From: Rhodobacterales bacterium UBA3077
GTDB lineage: Bacteria; Pseudomonadota; Alphaproteobacteria; Rhodobacterales; Rhodobacteraceae
Direction: 5' to 3'
Length of the DNA stretch: 10,306 nt
NCBI GenBank assembly: GCA_002366685.1
Contig: DFBP01000091.1
Location: 4,292-14,597 of the forward strand
Below the pieces are notes generated by a model that did not search any database, was not told the origin of the DNA, and worked only from the letters and a program-made list of their open reading frames with translations. This document shows, piece after piece, positions 1 to 5,040 of this stretch. How positions within the stretch are numbered: position 1 is the stretch's first letter; the number at the start of each line of letters is the position of its first letter. A program made the translations under genes and the position numbers.

Positions 1-456
1 CAGCATCTTTCTGCCATTTACGTGGCCGAGCATACCGGTGTTGAGCGGTTCATCCTTCTTGAAGGCGGGATCTACACCCGGTTGTTCTGGGTTGGCCAAA
101 TCTTGCTTGGCGGTATTATCCCGATGATCCTGCTATTCCACCCGAAAATCGACACCCAAAAGATCTATGTGCTTTTGGGCGCATTGTTGGTGGTACTTGG
201 CGGGATGGTTCAGCTCTATGTCATCATTGTGGGCGGGCAGGCGTATCCGCTCGAAATCTTCCCCGGTTTTGAGGTCAGCAGCAGCTTCTCGGACGGTGTG
301 ATCAATTCCTACACCCCGACATATCTTGAGTTGATGCTCGGGTTGGGTGGCGTAGCATTGGCCCTTATGATCGCCGGGCTTGCCATGAAGTTCTTGCGTA
401 TTGTGCCTGACAACCTTTCGGACGATAATGTTGATCCGGCCGTGCTGGCCGACTAA
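1..456 (+). CDS. dsrP: DsrP, NrfD/PsrC-family integral membrane subunit of the DsrMKJOP complex (5' end outside window)
   Basis: This is the C-terminal 151 residues of a polytopic membrane protein; the reading frame is open from base 1, so the GTG at 22 is internal and not a start. Three hydrophobic segments are visible at about residues 28-46, 56-77 and 107-131 of the fragment, with the NrfD-family pattern LFWVGQILLGG and a YVIIVGGQAYPL segment after the second helix. Family members are about 400 residues, so roughly the first 60 percent is missing. DsrP belongs to the DsrMKJOP transmembrane complex, which exchanges electrons between the quinone pool/periplasm and cytoplasmic sulfur chemistry. 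The call of DsrP over other NrfD proteins (PsrC, SoeC) rests on the C-terminal sequence pattern I recognise from DsrP and on dsrN lying two genes downstream. A GGAGG site 15 bp after the stop links it to the next gene. Confidence 0.85.
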   Translation, partial: QHLSAIYVAEHTGVERFILLEGGIYTRLFWVGQILLGGIIPMILLFHPKIDTQKIYVLLGALLVVLGGMVQLYVIIVGGQAYPLEIFPGFEVSSSFSDGVINSYTPTYLELMLGLGGVALALMIAGLAMKFLRIVPDNLSDDNVDPAVLAD

Positions 457-471
457 CTCACCGGAGGGCCT

Positions 472-1476
472 ATGCAGCTTCACCCATTTGCAAAATTTGT
501 GGCCATTCTTGGCCGCGGCAAAACCAAGCAACGCGCGCTTACCCTGGAGGAGGCGCGCGAAGCCATGTCTATGATCTTGCGCGGAGAAGCCGAGCCTGAG
601 CAAATTGGTGCTTTCCTGATGCTGCTTCGCTTGAAAGAAGAAGCCCCGAGCGAGATCGCGGGCTTTACGCTTGGCACACGGGACGTGCTCGACATGCCTG
701 ACGAAATTCCCGAAGTGGATATCGACTGGTCTTCTTATGCCGGAAAGCGGCGGCAACTGCCTTATTTCCTGCTCTCGGCATTTTTGCTGGCGCAAAACGG
801 CATAAAGGTTTTTATGCACGGAGCTTCCGAGCACACACCGGGGCGCGTTTATACTGATGATGTTCTCAAAGCGCTTGGCTTTCCGATTGCGACTTCGCTT
901 AAAGAAGCCGCCGCGCAGATCAAGGCGCGCAACTTTGCTTACACCCCGCTTGAAGTGCTCTCGCCCAAGCTGCAAGAACTGATGGAACTGAAGCCGTTAT
1001 TGGGCCTGCGTTCGCCGGTTCACAGCTTTTCGCGGATGATCAATCCGTTTGCGGCGAGAACCATGCTGGTTGGTATTTTCCACCGTGGCTTTATGGATAT
1101 CCATGCTGGCGCTGCCAGTATTTTGGGTCAACCCGTGGCCAGTGTTTTTCGCGGCGAGGGTGGCGAGATCGAGCGCCGGCCAAACAAGCCAACCGTTGTT
1201 GGCACCACGATTGGTAAGGGAGATATGCAAACCGAAACCTGGCCGCAGCTTCTTTCCGAGGGTCACGCCCCGCCGGATGAGGATATGGACATAAACGGAT
1301 TGGTTGACCTCTGGCGAGGCAAAACCTCTGACGCGTATGCGGTTGCCTCTGTTACCGGCACGCTGGCGATTGCGCTCAAATCTCTCGGCAAGGCCGATAG
1401 CATCCAGGCAGCGCAAACTTTGGCGGAGCAAATGTGGGCAGACCGAGATACCGCAAACCTGCCGCTCGCGGCATAG
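472..1476 (+). CDS. TrpD2/YbiB-like protein (glycosyltransferase family 3 fold), within dsr operon
   Basis: The 334-residue protein has the two-part layout of the anthranilate phosphoribosyltransferase/nucleoside phosphorylase fold: a helical N-terminal domain (about 1-80, with the EPEQIGAFLMLLRLKEE pattern) and a larger C-terminal domain. In true TrpD the PRPP-binding loop is GTGGDG; here the equivalent place reads SYAGKRRQLPYFL (89-101), as in the YbiB/TrpD2 subfamily. A MHGASEHTPGRVYT segment (115-128) stands where TrpD has KHGNR, and LGLRSPVHSFSRMINP (178-193) matches the TrpD LGxRT...NP region. It is therefore unlikely to make phosphoribosylanthranilate. E. coli YbiB is a nucleic-acid-binding protein of unclear role. 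The ATG has GGAGG at 463-467, 4 bp before it. The gene lies 15 bp after dsrP and 3 bp before dsrN, so its role is probably tied to sulfur oxidation or siroheme, which is inference. Confidence 0.85.
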   Translation: MQLHPFAKFVAILGRGKTKQRALTLEEAREAMSMILRGEAEPEQIGAFLMLLRLKEEAPSEIAGFTLGTRDVLDMPDEIPEVDIDWSSYAGKRRQLPYFLLSAFLLAQNGIKVFMHGASEHTPGRVYTDDVLKALGFPIATSLKEAAAQIKARNFAYTPLEVLSPKLQELMELKPLLGLRSPVHSFSRMINPFAARTMLVGIFHRGFMDIHAGAASILGQPVASVFRGEGGEIERRPNKPTVVGTTIGKGDMQTETWPQLLSEGHAPPDEDMDINGLVDLWRGKTSDAYAVASVTGTLAIALKSLGKADSIQAAQTLAEQMWADRDTANLPLAA

Positions 1477-1479
1477 GCC

Positions 1480-2826
1480 ATGCCACGTTTTTTTATAGCG
1501 GCTGCCCATAAATCCTCTGGGAAAACCGTAATTTCTACGGGGTTGGCCTCGGCCTTGAGTGCCACGCGTGATTTGCGCACCTTCAAAAAAGGGCCGGATT
1601 ATATCGACCCGATGTGGTTGTCTGCGGCCAGTGGCCACCCGTGCTATAACCTTGATTTTAACACCATGTCGGCAGAGGAAATTTTGGCTCTGTTTACCAG
1701 TCGGGATCAGGGCGACCTTTCTCTGATTGAAGCCAACAAGGGCCTATATGATGGCGTCGCACTGGACGGAAGCGACAGCAACGCAGCCCTCGCAAAACTG
1801 CTAAAAGCGCCCGTTATTCTGGTGATAGACACCAATGGAATGACAAGGGGGATAGCGCCCTTGTTGCTCGGCTATCAAGCGTTTGACCCGGATATCACTA
1901 TAGCCGGTGTGATCCTCAACAAAGTGGGTGGCATCCGGCATGAAGCCAAGTTACGCGCCGCTGTTGAAACCTATAGCGATATCCCGGTTATCGGGTCTGT
2001 GTGGCGCAATGCCGAGCTTGAGATTGGGGAGCGCCATTTGGGGCTGACAACGCCGGCAGAAAGCGGCGAGTTTGGCCGGTTGATACATCGCGTGGGTGAC
2101 ATTGTCGGCGGTTCGGTTGACCTCGACCAGTTGCAAAAAATCGCGAATCAAGCGCCGGAGCTTCCGGTCTCTCCGGTTTCAACAGCGCCCAAGGGCAAGC
2201 CTCTTAAAATAGGTATCGCGCGGGATACAGCGTTTGGGTTTTATTATGCCGATGATCTTGAAGCACTTCAGGCCGCCGGTGCGGAATTGGTTTTCTTTAA
2301 TACGCTCACAGATTCGAACCTGCCCGAAATAGACGGGCTATTCATCGGCGGCGGTTTCCCCGAAACCCAGATGGCGGCGCTTGAGGCCAATGCATCGCTT
2401 CGCGCTGATATCAAATCGGCGATCGAAGCAGGCTTGCCAACCTATGCCGAATGCGGCGGATTGATGTATTTGTGCGAAACCCTGAGCTGGCACGGCGAGA
2501 CCCGGCAAATGGTCGGCGCGGTTAAGGGCAATGCGGTCATGAATGAACGACCGCAAGGGCGCGGTTATACCCGGATGAAATCACGCGGCGGGTTTTGGGA
2601 ACAGGGCCGTGAGGTGCAGGCGCACGAGTTTCACTATGCGCGCGTTGACAACCTGCCAGCCGATACAAAGTTTGCCTATGAAGTGCAACGGGGCCACGGG
2701 ATTGACGGTAAAAACGACGGTGTGTTGAGCCACAATATGCTGGCCGGATTCTGCCATTTGCGCCACAGCGAGGCGACTCCCTGGGCGCATCGGTTTGTTG
2801 AATTTGTGCGCGAGCGCACAAAATAA
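1480..2826 (+). CDS. dsrN: DsrN, CbiA/CobB-like glutamine-dependent amidase of siroheme
   Basis: The 448-residue protein has the cobyrinate a,c-diamide synthase layout. An N-terminal dethiobiotin-synthase-like ATPase domain carries a P-loop (AAHKSSGKT, 8-16) and KKGPDYIDP (36-44). A C-terminal class I glutamine amidotransferase domain starts near 243, with GGGFPE (290-295), a nucleophile Cys325 in AECGGLMYL and probable catalytic His426 in LAGFCHLRH. DsrN is thought to convert siroheme to siroheme amide, the cofactor of dissimilatory sulfite reductase DsrAB, using glutamine and ATP in the cytoplasm. The alternative, CbiA/CobB of cobalamin synthesis, is less likely because the gene sits beside dsrP with no other cobalamin genes. 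The start has no strong ribosome site and lies 3 bp after the preceding stop, which suggests translational coupling. It is the last gene of the operon: a terminator begins at the stop codon, and dsrR and dsrS do not follow. Confidence 0.9.
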   Translation: MPRFFIAAAHKSSGKTVISTGLASALSATRDLRTFKKGPDYIDPMWLSAASGHPCYNLDFNTMSAEEILALFTSRDQGDLSLIEANKGLYDGVALDGSDSNAALAKLLKAPVILVIDTNGMTRGIAPLLLGYQAFDPDITIAGVILNKVGGIRHEAKLRAAVETYSDIPVIGSVWRNAELEIGERHLGLTTPAESGEFGRLIHRVGDIVGGSVDLDQLQKIANQAPELPVSPVSTAPKGKPLKIGIARDTAFGFYYADDLEALQAAGAELVFFNTLTDSNLPEIDGLFIGGGFPETQMAALEANASLRADIKSAIEAGLPTYAECGGLMYLCETLSWHGETRQMVGAVKGNAVMNERPQGRGYTRMKSRGGFWEQGREVQAHEFHYARVDNLPADTKFAYEVQRGHGIDGKNDGVLSHNMLAGFCHLRHSEATPWAHRFVEFVRERTK

Positions 2827-2852
2827 AAGCCCCGCCAAAGGGCGAGGCTTTT
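2825..2852. terminator. Bidirectional intrinsic terminator between dsrN and tusA
   Basis: Two 12-base arms, AAAAGCCCCGCC (2825-2836) and GGCGAGGCTTTT (2841-2852), pair with one C/A mismatch around a 4-base AAAG loop. A-runs on one side and T-runs on the other allow it to end transcription from both strands. It overlaps the last two bases of the dsrN stop codon and lies 19 bp beyond the tusA stop, so it serves the convergent pair. Confidence 0.85.
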
Positions 2853-2871
2853 GAAGAATTATCCGGTTGGA

Positions 2872-3096
2872 TTAGTTCTTTTTAATATCGAAAAGGTAGA
2901 TGTTACCTTCGGTATTTGAACTTAGCAGTTCGTTGCCAGTCTGCGAGCAGAACGCAGCGAAGTCAGCTACAGAACCGGGGTCGGTCGAGCGTACTTCGAG
3001 CACTTTGCCAGCTTCCATGCCTTTAAGCGCTTTTTTTGCTTTGATGATCGGCAGCGGGCAGTTCAGGCCTTCTGCGTTGAGAGTTTGGTCAGCCAT
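2872..3096 (-). CDS. tusA: TusA-family sulfur carrier protein
   Basis: This small cytoplasmic protein (74 residues from the preferred start) matches the TusA/SirA/YedF family along its whole length: LNAEGLNCPLPIIKAKKAL, then VRSTDPGSVADFAAFCSQTGNELL. The Cys in CPLP is the persulfide-carrying residue; a second Cys lies in AFCSQTG. TusA passes sulfane sulfur between sulfurtransferases; in sulfur oxidisers it works with DsrE2 and rhodanese and delivers sulfur to DsrEFH/DsrC or to sHdr proteins. It lies 27 bp downstream of dsrE2 on the same strand and is surely co-transcribed. Two in-frame ATGs occur, at 3102 and 3096. The AAAGG site (3110-3106) is 3 bp from the first and 9 bp from the second, so I prefer the second, giving MADQTLNAEGL. 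No rhodanese gene is present in the window. Confidence 0.93.
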   Translation of the reverse strand: MADQTLNAEGLNCPLPIIKAKKALKGMEAGKVLEVRSTDPGSVADFAAFCSQTGNELLSSNTEGNIYLFDIKKN

Positions 3097-3105
3097 TTTC
3101 ATGAG

Positions 3106-3110
3106 CCTTT
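3106..3110 (-). promoter_or_regulatory. Ribosome binding site deciding the tusA start
   Basis: AAAGG on the - strand is 3 bp from the upstream ATG (3102) and 9 bp from the downstream ATG (3096). The spacing favours the downstream ATG, although both could be used. Confidence 0.5.
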
Positions 3111-3123
3111 CAGTTGGTAGGTT

Positions 3124-3624
3124 TTAGATAAACAGGTTGATATCGGATTTGGTGGCAACGTCGATATAGGTGGCAGCGCCGCCCAGTTCGATGCCATCAA
3201 TCATGTCTTTGCGATCCATCTCGAAAAGGTCGAGTGTCATCTGGCAGGCGATCATCCGCACGTCTGATTCAACAGCCGCTTCGCGAAGGTCTTCAATGGA
3301 AGCCACACCTTTTTTCTTAAACAGGTTTTTCATCATGGTAGTAGCACCGCGGTCAACACCCGGCAGGGCCGATACGATGTTTGGCATTGCCACATGCATG
3401 CCGGCCATTGGCATTTTCATGGCCGGGTTGCCAAGGGTTGTCATCTTCAGGTCCAGCTTTTTGTTCAAAAGCGGTAGGCCGTAAAATGTGAAGAACATGG
3501 TTACTTCAAGATCCATCGCAGCGGCCGTAGTGCCAAGGATGAAAGGCGGATATGCCCAGTCGAGCGAACCTTTGGTTACAATAATCGACATGCTTTTTGC
3601 GTTGCCAAAATCTCCGTCAGCCAT
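3124..3624 (-). CDS. dsrE2: DsrE2-like protein (DsrE/DsrF/DrsH-like family sulfurtransferase)
   Basis: The 166-residue protein has the DsrE-like fold pattern of the DsrE2 subfamily: an early strand (MSIIVTKGSLDWAYPPFILG, 12-31), a hydrophobic stretch VTMFFTFYGLPLL (41-53), a Met-rich middle (61-80) and the signature VRMIACQMTLDLF (122-134). Cys127 is the only cysteine and is the expected sulfur-binding residue. DsrE2 proteins are encoded with tusA, often also with rhodanese, in sulfur oxidisers and are thought to take part in cytoplasmic sulfur transfer. The protein is not DsrE of the DsrEFH heterohexamer, which is shorter and lacks the Met-rich part. The ATG has GGGAG with 8 bp spacing. It is first in a two-gene - strand unit with tusA and diverges from yeeE across a 248-bp gap. 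Confidence 0.88.
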   Translation of the reverse strand: MADGDFGNAKSMSIIVTKGSLDWAYPPFILGTTAAAMDLEVTMFFTFYGLPLLNKKLDLKMTTLGNPAMKMPMAGMHVAMPNIVSALPGVDRGATTMMKNLFKKKGVASIEDLREAAVESDVRMIACQMTLDLFEMDRKDMIDGIELGGAATYIDVATKSDINLFI

Positions 3625-3669
3625 GATTCTTACTCCCGTTTTGATCTCTAGCCATATTACATTTGAATT

Positions 3670-3698
3670 ATTGAATACTAAAATTATGAAAACGTCAA
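3670..3698 (-). promoter_or_regulatory. Candidate sigma70-type promoter for dsrE2-tusA
   Basis: On the - strand TTGACG (3698-3693, 5/6 to the -35 consensus) is followed after 17 bp by TTCAAT (3675-3670, 4/6 to the -10 consensus). Transcription would start near 3664, giving a leader of about 40 bases. A direct repeat TTGAAT/TTGAAT on the + strand (3663-3668 and 3671-3676) overlaps the -10 and could be a regulator half-site pair. This is pattern matching only. Confidence 0.45.
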
Positions 3699-3772
3699 GA
3701 ATACCAGTGTCGCAGGTACGATAAAGTGAGGGAATAGGACCAATATGCGCCCAATCAGCGCAATTTATAGTT

Positions 3773-3800
3773 TTGCGTTACATAGAAATTATCATATATG
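3773..3800 (+). promoter_or_regulatory. Candidate promoter for yeeE
   Basis: TTGCGT (3773-3778) and TATATG (3795-3800) are separated by 16 bp, each matching four of six consensus bases. The -10 lies inside the 18-bp near-palindrome at 3788-3805, an arrangement typical of repression. The leader would be about 65 bases and include the hairpin at 3831-3847. Confidence 0.4.
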
Positions 3801-3805
3801 CTAAT
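3788..3805. promoter_or_regulatory. 18-bp near-palindrome, candidate operator for the divergent sulfur genes
   Basis: ATTATCATATATGCTAAT pairs with its reverse complement in 8 of 9 base pairs (mismatch at 3792/3801). It overlaps the candidate -10 of yeeE. Size, AT content and symmetry fit a dimeric winged-helix regulator. ArsR-family sulfide/persulfide sensors of the BigR/SqrR type are known to control YeeE-type transporters and sulfurtransferases in other Proteobacteria; linking this site to such a protein is inference, and no regulator gene is in the window. Confidence 0.5.
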
Positions 3806-3830
3806 GTTAATCGAAAATAACCAAGTATAG

Positions 3831-3847
3831 GCGCGGCCAAACCGCGC
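3831..3847 (+). promoter_or_regulatory. Leader hairpin upstream of the yeeE ribosome site
   Basis: GCGCGG (3831-3836) and CCGCGC (3842-3847) form a perfect 6-bp GC stem with a CCAAA loop, in otherwise AT-rich DNA. It ends 11 bases before the AGGGAG ribosome site (3859-3864). No T-run follows, so it is not an intrinsic terminator; it could stabilise the leader or act in translation control. Confidence 0.4.
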
Positions 3848-3872
3848 TAGAATCACCTAGGGAGACAGATTT

Positions 3873-4967
3873 ATGCTTGACGGATTAAGAGATTCTGTAA
3901 TCGAGGCCCCGGCTTTTTACATGATGTATGGCGGGTTGCTGATCGGCACTTTGCTGGGGGCCATCGTTTACCTCACAAATTTTTGCGCTATGGGGTCGGT
4001 TTCCGATTTTATGAATTTTGGCGACTGGCGGCGGTTCCGCTCTTGGGTGCTCGCAGGGGCCACAGCCGTGGTTGGTGTGTTCATCCTAAAAAGCATGGGG
4101 GAATTTAACCCGCGGGACAGCATTTTCCTGACCCCCAACTTCACATGGATCGGGTTTATCTCGGGCGGATTTATCTTCGGTATCGGCATGGTGCTTTCGG
4201 CGGGTTGCGTAAGCCGTAACCTAGTGCGGGCTGGCTCGGGCGATCTTCGCTCGCTCATCGTGTTGGTCGTTGTGGGTATTTTTGCCTTCATGACGATTGG
4301 TGGTTTGATCGGCCCTTGGCGCGTTTTGTTTGTCGATCTCGGCACAACCAATCTTGCGGATATGGGCATGGCCGGGCAGGGCTTTGGTGACTTGTTGGGC
4401 GCGCTCACAGGGCTGGAAACGGAAAAAGCAGAGCTTTATGCCTTTATCTTGGTCGCGGGTCTGATGCTCGCTTACGTGTTCCTCAACAAAAAATTTCTGG
4501 CATCCCCCACGCATATTTTTGCCGGTGTCAGTATTGGCATCTTGGCAACAGCCGGTTGGCTTTTGACCTCGCTCGCGCAAGATGATTTTGCCGATGTGCC
4601 GGTGGCTCTGACCTCGCTCACATTTGTGCAGCCAGCCGGTAACACACTTGATTACCTGATGCGCTTCACCGCTTACGAAAGCATGGCCTTCCCGGTCGCG
4701 GTTGTTCTGGGCACGCTTCTTGGCGGTTTCCTCGGGTCGCTGGTTAAGCGAGATACTCAGGTGCGCGGCTTTAATGGCGGTAAGGACACAGCGACCAATA
4801 TCATTGGCGCGGCCATGATGGGCATCGGCGGCGTGCTGGCGCTCGGCTGCACCTTGGGGCAGGGCGTGACCGGCGTTTCAACCCTCGCGATGGGCTCCTT
4901 TATTACCTTTGCCTTCCTCGTGATCGGCGGCATGGTAGGGATGAAGGTCATGGAGTGGACGGCTTAA
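3873..4967 (+). CDS. YeeE/YedE-family membrane transporter (probable thiosulfate or other sulfur-compound importer)
   Basis: The 364-residue, very hydrophobic protein has about nine to ten membrane segments and an internal two-fold layout. Its only three cysteines lie in family motifs: Cys38 in NFCAMGSVSD, Cys112 in SAGCVSRNLVR and Cys326 in ALGCTLGQGVTGVST. This matches the YeeE/YedE (DUF395/PF04143) family, whose characterised member TsuA from Spirochaeta thermophila imports thiosulfate using conserved cysteines. The length fits the single-chain form, not the split PmpA/PmpB halves. The start has AGGGAG at 3859-3864 with 8 bp spacing. Divergence from dsrE2-tusA implies import of a sulfur species for that relay; the exact substrate (thiosulfate, or sulfur equivalents carried as thiol adducts) cannot be read from the sequence. 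The gene appears to be monocistronic, ending at the terminator at 4988. Confidence 0.9.
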   Translation: MLDGLRDSVIEAPAFYMMYGGLLIGTLLGAIVYLTNFCAMGSVSDFMNFGDWRRFRSWVLAGATAVVGVFILKSMGEFNPRDSIFLTPNFTWIGFISGGFIFGIGMVLSAGCVSRNLVRAGSGDLRSLIVLVVVGIFAFMTIGGLIGPWRVLFVDLGTTNLADMGMAGQGFGDLLGALTGLETEKAELYAFILVAGLMLAYVFLNKKFLASPTHIFAGVSIGILATAGWLLTSLAQDDFADVPVALTSLTFVQPAGNTLDYLMRFTAYESMAFPVAVVLGTLLGGFLGSLVKRDTQVRGFNGGKDTATNIIGAAMMGIGGVLALGCTLGQGVTGVSTLAMGSFITFAFLVIGGMVGMKVMEWTA

Positions 4968-4987
4968 CCCGACCTTTGATCCTGAAT

Positions 4988-5020
4988 AAAAAAGGCGGAA
5001 CTCTGCGTTCCGCCTTTTTT
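4988..5020. terminator. Bidirectional intrinsic terminator between yeeE and gcvP
   Basis: Perfect 13-bp arms, AAAAAAGGCGGAA (4988-5000) and TTCCGCCTTTTTT (5008-5020), surround a 7-base loop. The A and T tracts give a U-run in both directions, so it ends both yeeE (stop at 4967) and gcvP (stop at 5041). Confidence 0.92.
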
Positions 5021-5040
5021 ATGTTTAAGCCGATGGCCTA

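Larger units (their letters stand above)
3625..3872. other. AT-rich divergent regulatory region between dsrE2 and yeeE
   Basis: This 248-bp gap is clearly more AT-rich than the flanking genes and holds no ORF I would support. It contains the candidate dsrE2 promoter, an inverted repeat TGCGC-N7-GCGCA (3746-3762), a candidate yeeE promoter with an overlapping near-palindrome (3788-3805), a GC-rich leader hairpin (3831-3847) and the yeeE ribosome site. Its length and content suggest regulated divergent transcription of the two sulfur units. Confidence 0.7.

Noticed and set aside
22..456. GTG at 22 as a gene start
   Set aside because: The frame is open to base 1 and the residues before the GTG continue the membrane protein pattern, so the gene is truncated by the window edge.
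133..975. 280-codon open frame on the - strand
   Set aside because: It lies opposite dsrP and the TrpD2-like gene, both of which have clear family sequence. The translation is rich in His, Arg and Gln with no recognisable domain, typical of an antisense shadow.
472..1476. True anthranilate phosphoribosyltransferase TrpD
   Set aside because: The GTGGDG and KHGNR PRPP-binding motifs are replaced, and no trp genes are adjacent.
997..1638. 213-codon open frame on the - strand
   Set aside because: Antisense to the TrpD2-like gene and dsrN across their junction; low-complexity Arg/Gly-rich product.
1480..2826. CbiA/CobB of cobalamin synthesis
   Set aside because: The domain layout fits both, but the gene is linked to dsrP and there are no cobalamin genes around it.
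3746..3762. TGCGC-N7-GCGCA inverted repeat as a separate operator
   Set aside because: Arms are only 5 bp and pairing does not extend outward; noted within the intergenic region but too weak for its own call.
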